Shown: positions 8,326-16,362, counted from the stretch's first letter. The stretch is DNA of 40,246 bases from JBLNDJ01 sp050261515 (GCA_050261515.1 JBLNDJ010000044.1:1-40246); one strand, 5' to 3'. Notes: generated from the letters alone by a model not told the origin. Numbers and translations: made by a program.

Positions 8326-8778
8326 TTATACTGCCGCGGGGCGCTCGAAAGTCCGGTCTTCCAGGCGCTCGATCGCCTCGCGGACAGCGTCCGGCACGGG
8401 AACCGGCTTGCCATGTTTGTAGTTCAGCACCACGAGAGTGGAGTGCGCCTCGGCGGCGACCGTATTGTCCACGTCGCCGACGACCAGGTGCTCCATCCGG
8501 AAACTGGAGTTTCCGATTTTGGTGACCCGCGCCCCGATGCGGACGTTGCAGGGGAAGCGCAGAGGGCGGCGATAATCGCAGGAGATGGCGGCCAGAATCG
8601 GGCCTGTACCGTCCGGCGCGACCATCCACAACCCGACGCGAATCAGGTACTCGATTCGCGCCGTCTCGCACCAACGCAGGTAGACAGTATTATTCACATG
8701 ACCGAAGGAATCCTGGTCCCCCCACTGCACCGGAAGCGTCACCACTACGGGAAATTCACTGAGGCCGTCGTGTCTCAT
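8326..8778 (-). CDS. Acyl-CoA thioesterase, hotdog fold (4-hydroxybenzoyl-CoA thioesterase/YbgC type)
   Basis: A 150-residue single hotdog domain. The catalytic block is WGDQDSFGHVNNTVYLRW, with the D23 and GHVNN arrangement of the 4HBT-I/YbgC group, which hydrolyse acyl-CoA thioesters. Later strands (ISCDYRRPLRF, FRMEHLVV) also fit. The ATG at 8778 is chosen because family members begin shortly before this block; an ATG at 8799 would add seven residues, and neither has a good Shine-Dalgarno. A longer upstream open frame is the antisense of the Cas6-like gene. It is transcribed divergently from that gene. Acyl chain specificity cannot be told. Confidence 0.82.
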   Translation of the reverse strand: MRHDGLSEFPVVVTLPVQWGDQDSFGHVNNTVYLRWCETARIEYLIRVGLWMVAPDGTGPILAAISCDYRRPLRFPCNVRIGARVTKIGNSSFRMEHLVVGDVDNTVAAEAHSTLVVLNYKHGKPVPVPDAVREAIERLEDRTFERPAAV

Positions 8779-8880
8779 CGGAGAACAAAAGGCTACCATA
8801 GCATGCCCGGCGCCCCCCAATCGCCCGGCTTCCGCGGGACGATTTTGCGGTAACCTGTTAGGTTGCGGCGGAGCGACAGC

Positions 8881-9885
8881 TTGACCGAAACATCTCAGGA
8901 AGTTGCGCAGCAAGTCAGCGCTAGCGCGGAGCCGCCGCGCCCCACCACGTTCGAATTGCTTGCTTTCCGGCTCGAATTCATTGCCCAGGAGTCCGTCTAT
9001 TTTCCGCCTGGAAAATCCGGCAACATCGTTCGCGGGGCGTTCGGCTCGATCTTCCGCCAACTGGTCTGCGTCCCGGACTGCCACAACGCCCGCGAGTGCG
9101 AGAAGCGGCCCACCTGCCCCTACGCGCGCATCTTCGAGCCGGTGGCTCAACCCGCAGACGGCCCGAGCGGCCTTCACGACTGGCCGCGCCCATTCGTGTT
9201 CCGCGCCGCGCATCTGGACGGCATGACCATTGAGCCCGGAAAGCCGTTCCACTTCGACGTCCACATCTTCGACCTGAAAGACCCCGCCATCGTCTACTTC
9301 GTCCTGGCCTTCGCGCAGGTCGTCAAGGAAGGCATCGGCCCGCGGCGCGGGCGCGCCCGGCTGGTACACGCCGATCAGCTTGACGCCAACGGAGGTCCCG
9401 CGGCCCGCGTCTACAACGGCCAGGCGTTTGTGCCTAACGAGCTGCTTCCGCCGGTGAGCCTCGATCTCTCGGCGAGCGCCGAGACAGCCGCAAAAATCCG
9501 GGTCCGTTTCCTCACTCCGACAGAGCTCAAGCACGGCCAGCTTCTCGCCACCCGCCCCGAGTTCCCGGTCCTGCTCGGCCGCATACGCGACCGCCTCAGC
9601 ACCCTGCGCGCCCTCTACGGCGCCGGTCCGCTCGATATCGACTTCAAAGCGATGGGCGAGCGCGCCGCGGCGGTGAAGATGACCTCCTGCAATCTCCAGT
9701 TCAGCGAGGCGGAGCGGCGGTCCGCGAAATCCGGAGAGCGCCACCCGCTCGGCGGCTTCGTCGGCGAGGCCGAGTACGAAGGCGAGCTTGGCGAGTTCCT
9801 GCCTTACCTCCGCGCCGCCAAGTGGATCGGTATCGGCCGCCAGACGGTCTGGGGCAAGGGCGTCATCGAAGTCCAGATCCTCTAG
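8881..9885 (+). CDS. cas6: Cas6-like CRISPR RNA-processing endoribonuclease (RAMP), orphan
   Basis: A 334-residue protein resembling the Cas6/PF10040 group of RAMP ribonucleases, which cut CRISPR precursor RNA at repeat hairpins. Seen directly: a cysteine cluster C63, C67, C73 and C79 ending TCPYARIFEP, an RVRFLTPTELKHG strand near 207-219 typical of the second ferredoxin-like domain, a GGFVGEAEYEG strand at 291-301, and a glycine-rich GIGRQTVWGKG loop at 317-327 near the C-terminus. TTG at 8881 is preferred because GGAG at 8870-8873 lies seven bases upstream; a TTG at 8863 lacks this. No array, Cas1, Cas2 or effector gene is in the window. Family assignment is from pattern; activity is unproven. 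Confidence 0.78.
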   Translation: MTETSQEVAQQVSASAEPPRPTTFELLAFRLEFIAQESVYFPPGKSGNIVRGAFGSIFRQLVCVPDCHNARECEKRPTCPYARIFEPVAQPADGPSGLHDWPRPFVFRAAHLDGMTIEPGKPFHFDVHIFDLKDPAIVYFVLAFAQVVKEGIGPRRGRARLVHADQLDANGGPAARVYNGQAFVPNELLPPVSLDLSASAETAAKIRVRFLTPTELKHGQLLATRPEFPVLLGRIRDRLSTLRALYGAGPLDIDFKAMGERAAAVKMTSCNLQFSEAERRSAKSGERHPLGGFVGEAEYEGELGEFLPYLRAAKWIGIGRQTVWGKGVIEVQIL

Positions 9886-9962
9886 TCTCCCCTGTTCCCG
9901 TCAAGACCCTACAGGCTTTTCGGGATAGCTGCCGCGAGGCATTCCGCCTATCTTCGAAGTGT

Positions 9963-10781
9963 ATGCGAATCCTATTCACCGATCTGGACGGGACGCTGCT
10001 GCACTCGCACACTTATAGTTCCGAGCCGGCGGCGCCCGCACTGCTTTTGTTGAAGCAACTCGGCATTCCTCTGATCTTCTGCACGAGCAAGACGCGCGCC
10101 GAGGTGGAGCTCTGGCGCGAGCGGCTCGGAATCGACGACCCGTTCGTCGTGGAAAACGGAGGCGCCGTATACGTGCCCCGGGGATACTTCTCTTTCAAGG
10201 TCCCAAACAGCAGCCATCGCGACGGGTACGACGTCATCGAGTTGGGAACGCCCTACGCCATGCTGGTGGAAACGCTGCGGCTGGCAGCGGAGGAGTCCGG
10301 CTGCGAAGTGCTCGGTTTCAATCGGATGAGCCTGGCCGACATCGCCATCCGGACGCAGTTGCCGGTCGCCCAGGCCGCGCTCGCCAAACAGCGTGAGTTC
10401 GACGAGCCGTTCGAGGTCATCGGCACGGGCGCCTACCGCCTGCTCGAAGCGATCGAGCGGCGGGGACTGCGGTGGACGCGCGGCGACCGTTTCTACCACA
10501 TCACCGGCGAAAACACGAAGGCGCAGGCGGTGCGGCTGCTGGCTTCCCTGTACCTGAAGGCCGCGGGCGGCAAGCTCACCACGATCGGCGCCGGAAACGC
10601 CCACAACGACGCGGAGTTCCTGAAGGCCTGCGACATTCCGATCATAATCCAGTCCCGCTATGCGGCGGCGCTGAAGAAGGCGGTTCCGCACGGGATCGTA
10701 ACCGCCTCACCGGGGCCGCACGGGTGGAACGAGGGAGTGCTCGGCGCGGTTTCGGGATTGCCCGCCGCCAAGCTCGCATAG
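9963..10781 (+). CDS. mpgP: Mannosyl-/glucosyl-3-phosphoglycerate phosphatase (HAD-IIB)
   Basis: A 272-residue HAD hydrolase of the MpgP/GpgP group, which removes phosphate from mannosyl- or glucosyl-3-phosphoglycerate to give the compatible solute. Motif I is FTDLDGTLL (D7, D9), motif II IFCTSKTRAE near 38-47, the motif III lysine K186 in GENTKAQAV, and motif IV GAGNAHNDAEFL at 209-220. AKQREFDEPF near 141-150 and a closing GPHGWNEGV are characteristic of this subgroup. The ATG at 9963 begins the HAD domain; a longer open frame overlaps the Cas6-like gene and is rejected. The GpgS-like synthase follows by 10 bases. Substrate (glucosyl rather than mannosyl) is inferred from that neighbour. 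Confidence 0.87.
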   Translation: MRILFTDLDGTLLHSHTYSSEPAAPALLLLKQLGIPLIFCTSKTRAEVELWRERLGIDDPFVVENGGAVYVPRGYFSFKVPNSSHRDGYDVIELGTPYAMLVETLRLAAEESGCEVLGFNRMSLADIAIRTQLPVAQAALAKQREFDEPFEVIGTGAYRLLEAIERRGLRWTRGDRFYHITGENTKAQAVRLLASLYLKAAGGKLTTIGAGNAHNDAEFLKACDIPIIIQSRYAAALKKAVPHGIVTASPGPHGWNEGVLGAVSGLPAAKLA

Positions 10782-10791
10782 GAGAGTACGA

Positions 10792-12021
10792 ATGTCGGAT
10801 TTCTACCAGACTGGATGCGTTTCGACGCTGCACAAACTCAGCCGTGACGGCCTGCTCAGGCTCGAATCGGACCTGCGCACGTACTCGCGGACGAGGCCCA
10901 TCGGCCTGGTTCTGCCCGCGCTCTACTCCGAGTTCGAGACTCCTGCCATGGCGGGCATTGTGGACGAACTCTCTCGCGTCGATTACGTGCAGCACATCGT
11001 GGTGGCGCTCGGGCGGGCCGGCAGAGCCGAATATCTCAAGGCCCGCCAGTTTCTCTCACGGCTGCAGTGTCCGGTCTCCGTGATCTGGATCGACAGCCCG
11101 CACGTACAGGACCTGTTGAGCCTGCTCAAGGACAACGGCCTGTCGGCCGGAGAGGACGGCAAAGGCCGCTCCTGCTGGCTCGCGAACGGCTACCTGCTCG
11201 CCTCGGGCGACTGCGACGTCATCGCGCTGCACGATTGCGACATCGTCAACTATAGCCGGAAGTTTCTGGCGCGGCTCTGCTACCCGGTGGTCAATCCGAA
11301 TCTGGATTTCGAGTTTTGCAAGGCGTACTACGCGCGCGTGGGCGACCGCATGCACGGCCGCGTGACGCGCCTGTTCATGACGCCGCTGATCCGCGCGCTG
11401 GCGGGCCTCGCGCCCCAGACACCGCTGCTCGGCTTCCTCGACAGCTTCCGCTATTGCCTGGCCGGCGAGTTCGCGATGAAGTCGAGCCTGGCGCGAGTGA
11501 ACCGCATCCCGGGCGACTGGGGCCTCGAGGTCGGCGTGCTTTCCGAGGTTTACCGCAACTGCTCGCCGCACCGGATCTGCCAGGTGGATCTGGCGGACCG
11601 CTACGACCACAAACACCAGGCGCTCTCGGCCGACGATGCGACCAAAGGCCTGCGCCGCATGGCCCGCGACATCGCCAAGACGCTGTTCCGCACGCTGGCC
11701 GGCGAAGGCGTGGTCTTCAGCGACGGCCTGTTCCGCACGCTTCAGGTGCGCTACGTCCGCCTGGCCGAGGACACCATCGCGAGCTACTACGCCGACGCCA
11801 TGCTGAACGACCTCCGGTTCGACCGGCACGCCGAGGAGCAGGCCGTCGCCACGTTCGCGCGCAGTCTGCAACAGGCCGCGGCCGAGTTCATCGAGGACCC
11901 GCTCGGGCTGCCGCTGATTCCGAACTGGAACCGCGTGACCGCCGCCATCCCCGATTTCTTCGATCTGCTGACGCGGGCGGTCGAGGCCGACACCGAAGGG
12001 GTCCGCATGCAGGCGGCATAG
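10792..12021 (+). CDS. gpgS: Glucosyl-3-phosphoglycerate synthase-like glycosyltransferase (GT81)
   Basis: A 409-residue GT-A enzyme resembling GpgS, which transfers glucose from an NDP-glucose to 3-phosphoglycerate. The metal-binding motif is HDCDIVNY (D148, D150), preceded by GKGRSCWLANGYL. HGRVTRLFMTPLIRAL matches the GRVTEL/RPLL block of GpgS, and GDWGLEVGVLSEVY matches the acceptor-side helix. A C-terminal helical region of about 130 residues completes the protein. An AGGAGAG Shine-Dalgarno precedes the ATG. It sits 10 bases after the matching phosphatase and 4 bases before a second glycosyltransferase, giving the complete two-step route to glucosylglycerate. A mannosyl donor is the main alternative. 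Confidence 0.84.
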   Translation: MSDFYQTGCVSTLHKLSRDGLLRLESDLRTYSRTRPIGLVLPALYSEFETPAMAGIVDELSRVDYVQHIVVALGRAGRAEYLKARQFLSRLQCPVSVIWIDSPHVQDLLSLLKDNGLSAGEDGKGRSCWLANGYLLASGDCDVIALHDCDIVNYSRKFLARLCYPVVNPNLDFEFCKAYYARVGDRMHGRVTRLFMTPLIRALAGLAPQTPLLGFLDSFRYCLAGEFAMKSSLARVNRIPGDWGLEVGVLSEVYRNCSPHRICQVDLADRYDHKHQALSADDATKGLRRMARDIAKTLFRTLAGEGVVFSDGLFRTLQVRYVRLAEDTIASYYADAMLNDLRFDRHAEEQAVATFARSLQQAAAEFIEDPLGLPLIPNWNRVTAAIPDFFDLLTRAVEADTEGVRMQAA

Positions 12022-12025
12022 CATC

Positions 12026-13366
12026 ATGCAAGAGCATCTCCCGCAAGACGCAATCCGCGCTGTGGACTCGCTCCGCAGCGCGGATATCGTCGTGGGCATT
12101 CCCAGCTTTCAAAACGCGCGGACGATCGAACACGTCGTCCGCGCGGCCCACGCCGGCCTTGCAAAGTATTTCCCGCAATACACGTCCGTTATCATCAACT
12201 CCGACGGTGGCTCGACGGACGGCACGCAGAAAGTGGTGCTCTCCACGCAGATGGAGGATTACCGCCTGCTGCTGCTCTCGCATCCGCTGTTCCCGGTGCA
12301 CCGCCTCTCGGTGCCCTACCACGGCATTCCGGGCAAGGGCAGCGCGTTCCGGCTCGTGTTCAACATGGCGGCGCTGCTCGGCGCGAAAGCCTGCGCGGTC
12401 GTGGACGCCGACCTGCGCTCGATCACGCCCGAGTGGATCGACCTGCTCATCCGTCCCGTCCTCCACGCCGGCTTCGACTTCGTCGCGCCGTATTACCACC
12501 GCCACAAGTACGACGGAACGATCACGAACAGCATCGTTTATCCGCTCACGCGCGCGCTCTACGGCATGCGCGTGCGCCAGCCGATCGGCGGCGATTTCGG
12601 CGTGTCGAGCCGGCTGTTCAAGCGGTATCTGGAGCGCGACGACTGGGAGACCGACGTCGCCCGTTACGGCATCGACATCTGGATGACCACGGTCGCGATC
12701 TGCGACGGTTTCCGCGTCTGCCAGAGTTTCCTCGGCGCGAAACTGCACGACGCCAAGGACCCCGGCGCGGACCTGAGCGCCATGCTGCGCCAGGTGGTCG
12801 GCTCCGTGTTCGATCTCATGCAGCAGTACGAGCCCGTCTGGCGCAACAAGCAGGGCAGCGAGAACGTGGACCTGTTCGGCTTCCGCTACGACGTGGGACT
12901 GGATCCCATCGCCGTGGACACCGCGCGCATGCTGAACAAGTTCCGGCAGGGCTGCGACGAGCTGGGGGAAATCTGGTCCGCCGCGCTCAAGCCCGCAACG
13001 CGAAGGGCGATCGTCGATCTCGCGCGCACGGCCGACCCCACGCGCTTCCACTTCGACGACGGCCTCTGGGCCTGCGCCGTCTACGATTTTGCCTGCGCCC
13101 ACAAAGAGCGCGCGCTCGACCGGGGCCACCTGCTGCGCTCGCTGACGCCGCTGTACCTGGCGCGCGTGGCGTCGTTCGTCATCGAGACGGCGAACCTGAT
13201 GCCCGACGAGGTCGAAGCCAAGATCGAGGACCTGTGCCTCAGCTACGAAAATTTGAAACCCTACCTGGTCGCCAACTGGACGGGTGCGCCGCAGAAGCCG
13301 CACCCGGCAGCACCCTCGCGCCCCGAACAGCCGGCCAGGGAGGTGACGGAGGTTAAGCATGATTGA
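12026..13366 (+). CDS. GT-A glycosyltransferase, similar in layout to GT78 mannosylglycerate synthase
   Basis: A 446-residue glycosyltransferase. The N-terminal half is a GT-A fold: VVGIPSFQNARTIEHVV (22-38), NSDGGSTDGT (58-67), PGKGSAF and the metal motif VVDADLRSITPEW (D127, D129). The block QPIGGDFGVSSRLF followed by YGIDIW resembles the order of the equivalent blocks in Rhodothermus mannosylglycerate synthase as I recall it (PGKGD, DAD, QPLGGEL, WGIDT). The C-terminal half is helical with a proline-rich tail. It lies 4 bases after the GpgS-like gene and overlaps the next gene by 8 bases. It may make a second glycerate glycoside or extend glucosylglycerate; a plain GT2 role elsewhere cannot be excluded. 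Confidence 0.75.
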   Translation: MQEHLPQDAIRAVDSLRSADIVVGIPSFQNARTIEHVVRAAHAGLAKYFPQYTSVIINSDGGSTDGTQKVVLSTQMEDYRLLLLSHPLFPVHRLSVPYHGIPGKGSAFRLVFNMAALLGAKACAVVDADLRSITPEWIDLLIRPVLHAGFDFVAPYYHRHKYDGTITNSIVYPLTRALYGMRVRQPIGGDFGVSSRLFKRYLERDDWETDVARYGIDIWMTTVAICDGFRVCQSFLGAKLHDAKDPGADLSAMLRQVVGSVFDLMQQYEPVWRNKQGSENVDLFGFRYDVGLDPIAVDTARMLNKFRQGCDELGEIWSAALKPATRRAIVDLARTADPTRFHFDDGLWACAVYDFACAHKERALDRGHLLRSLTPLYLARVASFVIETANLMPDEVEAKIEDLCLSYENLKPYLVANWTGAPQKPHPAAPSRPEQPAREVTEVKHD

Positions 13367-14081
13367 CACGCTGAACGCCATCATCCGGGGGGCGCTCGAG
13401 CGCCTCTCGCAGCAAATGCAACACGATCTGCCGCCGGTGATCGCGGCGCTCACGATCCTCGTGGTCGCCTTTCTCGTCGCGCGGCTTGGACGCTGGCTGG
13501 TGCTTCGCGTGTTTAAGGGAATCGAGTTCGACCTGTGGCTTCGGCGATCCGGGCTCTCGACGATTCTGAATCCCTCGGGCACGCTGCGCGCCTCGCGGGT
13601 CGCGGCCCGTACGGCCTACTGGGGCATCCTCGTCATCGGCCTGCTGGCCGCGCTCAACGCGCTCGGAACGCAGGTCACGCAAAGGATGGCCGAGCAGATC
13701 GTCTTTCTGTTCCCGAAGCTGGTCGTGGGCGGGCTGATTCTGCTCGCCGGCATGTGGCTCGGCCAGTACCTCGGCCGCAGCGCGCTGATCTGGGCGGTGA
13801 ATGAGGACTTGCCCGGGCCGCGGCGCCTCGCACTGGCAGTGCGCGCGCTGGTGGTGTTCGCCTCGGCCGTGGTCGCCGCCGACACGCTCGATTTCGCCAG
13901 GAACGTGTTCCTCGCGGGGTTCGTTCTGATCCTGGGCGGCATGGCGCTGGCCGGCGGCCTCGCGCTCGGGCTCGGCACGCGCGACGCCGTCACGCGCCAC
14001 CTCGCCATGCGGCGGATGGAGATGGAACGCCGCGAAGACGGCCACACTCTCGAAGAACGCACGCTCTGGAACCACCTGTAG
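13359..14081 (+). CDS. MscS-type (conserved TM helix) membrane protein
   Basis: A 240-residue integral membrane protein with about four hydrophobic segments (near 25-45, 85-104, 115-138 and 160-205). Repeated glycine/alanine-rich helices such as GGLILLAGMWLGQYLGR and GGMALAGGLALGLGTRDAV resemble the conserved TM-helix repeat (PF05552) of CmpX/MscS-like proteins. It ends soon after the last helix with a charged tail, so the cytoplasmic beta domain of full MscS is missing. The start overlaps the preceding glycosyltransferase by 8 bases, so it is translated with the osmolyte genes; a role in releasing solute or sensing membrane tension is a reasonable inference, not shown. Confidence 0.78.
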   Translation: MIDTLNAIIRGALERLSQQMQHDLPPVIAALTILVVAFLVARLGRWLVLRVFKGIEFDLWLRRSGLSTILNPSGTLRASRVAARTAYWGILVIGLLAALNALGTQVTQRMAEQIVFLFPKLVVGGLILLAGMWLGQYLGRSALIWAVNEDLPGPRRLALAVRALVVFASAVVAADTLDFARNVFLAGFVLILGGMALAGGLALGLGTRDAVTRHLAMRRMEMERREDGHTLEERTLWNHL

Positions 14082-14162
14082 GGCCGCCGGCATCAACCGG
14101 TAGGCGCGCCGCTACGGCATTTACGCCTGCCTGTCCGATAATAAGCTAGAGGCTTCGTCGGC

Positions 14163-15521
14163 GTGCAAATTCGGACCTGGCCCGTACTCGTAGTGGGGTT
14201 CGGCACCCTGCTGCTTCTGACTGTGCTCTCCGGACTCGACAGCTGGAGGAGAGCCGGCCAGATCTACAGCACAATTTCGTCCGTCCACCAGACGCACGCG
14301 CGCGTCGAGCAGGCGCTGCGCGACATCGAGTCGGGCATTTACCTGTCGGGTATCTACACCCGCGACTTTCTGCTCGATCTCTCGACCGCGTCCGCTAATT
14401 CCCATCGCCAGGAGCTGCGTGAAATCCAGGCGACGATGGATGCCGGCCTCCGCGTGCTCGATGAATCGAACACCGAAACGAAATCCGGCCTGGTTGGCCA
14501 GCTTCGCAAGGAAGTCGATGGCTACTGGGACACGCTCGAGCCCATCTTCACCTGGACGCCGGTGCAGAAGCTCGCCCTGAGCACGTCGTTCCTGCGCGGC
14601 CGCGTGCTCGCGCGGCGCGAGGCCGTGCTCAATATCGCCGCGGAGGCGAAATCCATCAACGCCGCCGATCTCTCCGACCGGCAGCAGAAACTCGACCGCG
14701 CGATGGCCGGGTTCCGCCGCTCCGGCCAGCGAACCCTCACGGTCGCGCTCGTTCTCGGCCTCGCCTCCGCGCTCGCCAGTATCGTCTGGGTGTCGCGCCT
14801 GGAGCGCCGCGCCGAAGACCAGCACAGAAAGACCGAGCGCGCCGAGGAGGAGCTGCGGCGCCTCTCGCGCCAGCTCGTCAGGGCGCAGGAAGACGAGCGG
14901 CGCAGCCTCTCGCGCGAGCTGCACGACCAGGTGGGCCAGACCATCACGGCCCTGCGCGTCGAGCTCGGCAACGTCGAGAAGCTGCGCAACGCGCCGCCCG
15001 AGGAGTTCCGCCGGCATCTCGACGACGCCAAGGAACTCGCCGCCGAGACGCTGCGCTCGGTCCGCGCGATCGCGATGGGACTGCGCCCGTCGGTGCTCGA
15101 CGATTTGGGCGTCGGCCCCGGCATCGAATGGCAGGGCCGCGAGTTCTCGCGGCGCACCGGCATCCCGGTCGATGTCGTGATCGAAGGCCTGCCCGCCGAC
15201 GTGCCCGACTCGCACCGGACCTGCGCCTACCGCGTGGTGCAGGAAGCCCTAACCAACTGTGCCAAGCACGCGCAGGCGAGCCACATACGGATCGCGCTGC
15301 ACGGCGGCGCCGGCCGGCTCCTGCTCACCGTGCAGGACGACGGCCGGGGCGTCCCCGACGAAGTGCGCGAGGGCCGCCGCGGAACGTCGCTGGGCCTGGG
15401 CCTGATTGGAATCGAGGAGCGCGTGCGCGAGCTCGGCGGCTCCTTCAACATCCTCTCGCAAAACGGCAAAGGAACGCTGCTGAAAATCTCGATTCCGCTC
15501 CCGGTGGAGGCGAAAGGTTGA
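14163..15521 (+). CDS. NarL-type sensor histidine kinase
   Basis: A 452-residue membrane kinase. A TM helix at about 7-25 and another at about 190-210 flank a helical extracytoplasmic sensor of about 160 residues (four-helix-bundle or CHASE3-like). A short coiled coil leads to the HisKA_3 dimerisation domain with phosphoacceptor H254 in SRELHDQVGQT, then the ATPase domain with N365 (QEALTNCAKHA), DDGRG at 392-396 and GLGLIGIEER at 411-420. Start is GTG at 14163. Its stop overlaps the response regulator start (TTGA). It follows the osmolyte cluster by 81 bases on the same strand, so osmotic sensing is possible but unproven. Confidence 0.92.
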   Translation: MQIRTWPVLVVGFGTLLLLTVLSGLDSWRRAGQIYSTISSVHQTHARVEQALRDIESGIYLSGIYTRDFLLDLSTASANSHRQELREIQATMDAGLRVLDESNTETKSGLVGQLRKEVDGYWDTLEPIFTWTPVQKLALSTSFLRGRVLARREAVLNIAAEAKSINAADLSDRQQKLDRAMAGFRRSGQRTLTVALVLGLASALASIVWVSRLERRAEDQHRKTERAEEELRRLSRQLVRAQEDERRSLSRELHDQVGQTITALRVELGNVEKLRNAPPEEFRRHLDDAKELAAETLRSVRAIAMGLRPSVLDDLGVGPGIEWQGREFSRRTGIPVDVVIEGLPADVPDSHRTCAYRVVQEALTNCAKHAQASHIRIALHGGAGRLLLTVQDDGRGVPDEVREGRRGTSLGLGLIGIEERVRELGGSFNILSQNGKGTLLKISIPLPVEAKG

Positions 15522-16165
15522 AGAAACGCATCCTGCTTGCCGACGATCATGGCATCGTCCGGAAGGGGCTCCGGTTTCTGCTCGAGAGCGAACCGGATCT
15601 GGAAGTGATCGGCGAGGCTGCCGACGGCCGTGAAGCCGTCGAAATGGCAGAGCAGCTCGGGCCCGACATCATCGTCATGGACATCGGCATGCCGCGTCTC
15701 AACGGCATCGACGCGACCACCCAAATCGTCAAAGCGCGCCCGCAGGTCGCGGTCATTATTCTGAGCATGCACTCGGACGAGACGTACCTGGTGCGCACGC
15801 TCTCGGCCGGCGCCAAAGGCTACTTACTGAAGGACTCGGCCGAAGAGGACCTGGTGAGAGCGATCCGTTCGGTCTCGCTGGGAAAACCGTTCTTCAGCCC
15901 CGCCATCGCCAAGTCGCTGCTCGACGATTACGTCCGCCGCCTGCAACAAAGCGGCGTGACTGACTCATACGAGCTGCTCACCGACCGCGAAAAGGAAGTG
16001 CTGCAGCTCCTTGCGCAGGGAAAGACGAACAAAGACGTCGCGGCGCTGCTCGACGTGAGCCCCTACACCGTCGAGACCCACCGCACGCATATTATGCAGA
16101 AACTCAATCTGCATAACACGGCCGAAATTGTGCTGTACGCCGTGCGGAAGAAGATCGTGTCGTAA
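15518..16165 (+). CDS. NarL/FixJ-family response regulator
   Basis: A 215-residue two-domain transcription regulator paired with the kinase just upstream. The receiver has D9/D10 (LLADDH), phosphoacceptor D55 (VMDIGMPRLNG), S83 and K105 (GYLLKD). The C-terminal LuxR-type helix-turn-helix runs from LTDREKEVLQLLAQG to VETHRTHIMQKL near 152-194. The start is TTG at 15518-15520, overlapping the kinase TGA; GGAGG at 15506-15510 supports it, and longer frames run back into the kinase. Target genes are unknown; the osmolyte genes upstream are a candidate. Confidence 0.92.
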   Translation: MKKRILLADDHGIVRKGLRFLLESEPDLEVIGEAADGREAVEMAEQLGPDIIVMDIGMPRLNGIDATTQIVKARPQVAVIILSMHSDETYLVRTLSAGAKGYLLKDSAEEDLVRAIRSVSLGKPFFSPAIAKSLLDDYVRRLQQSGVTDSYELLTDREKEVLQLLAQGKTNKDVAALLDVSPYTVETHRTHIMQKLNLHNTAEIVLYAVRKKIVS

Positions 16166-16209
16166 CCCGTATACGTCTACATCAGAAGAGGCCGGGGACG
16201 TATTCTTCA

Positions 16210-16362
16210 ATGAACCCTTGGCTCCGCACAATCTCCCTGCGGCTGCCCGTTTCCATGATCGAAGAATTGAAGGTGCTCGCGAACAAGCGCGACGTCCCCT
16301 ATTAATCCCTGCTGAAAGTCTTCCTCGCCGAGCGCATCGAGAGAGAACGCCGGCGCGCGTAA
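16210..16362 (+). pseudogene. Broken CopG-type (PF12441-like) antitoxin
   Basis: The frame starting at ATG 16210 reads TISLRLPVSMIEELK, ANKRDVPY, then a TAA stop at 16303-16305, then continues SLLKVFLAERIERER to a TAA at 16360-16362. In CopG/BrnA-like antitoxins the conserved text is VPYQSLIKxxLAE, so the TAA replaces the glutamine expected there (CAA to TAA, one base). The usual upstream third of the family is absent or out of frame: F-F-N-E-P reads in another frame just before, which hints at an additional small deletion. No BrnT-like toxin is adjacent. The ribbon-helix-helix identity is from pattern only. Confidence 0.65.

Noticed and set aside
8190..8880. Searched for a CRISPR array or leader beside the Cas6-like gene
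   Set aside because: Only the thioesterase gene and short unstructured gaps are present; no repeated units of CRISPR size.
8326..9744. 472-codon minus-strand open frame as a thioesterase fusion protein
   Set aside because: Only the last 150 or so codons resemble a thioesterase; the rest is the antisense of the Cas6-like gene.
9822..10781. Longer 319-residue start for the MpgP-type phosphatase
   Set aside because: The extra 47 residues overlap the Cas6-like gene and lack homology; the HAD domain starts exactly at the ATG 9963.
11888..13582. 564-codon minus-strand open frame opposite the glycosyltransferases
   Set aside because: Antisense shadow; low-complexity R/V/A/D text without motifs.
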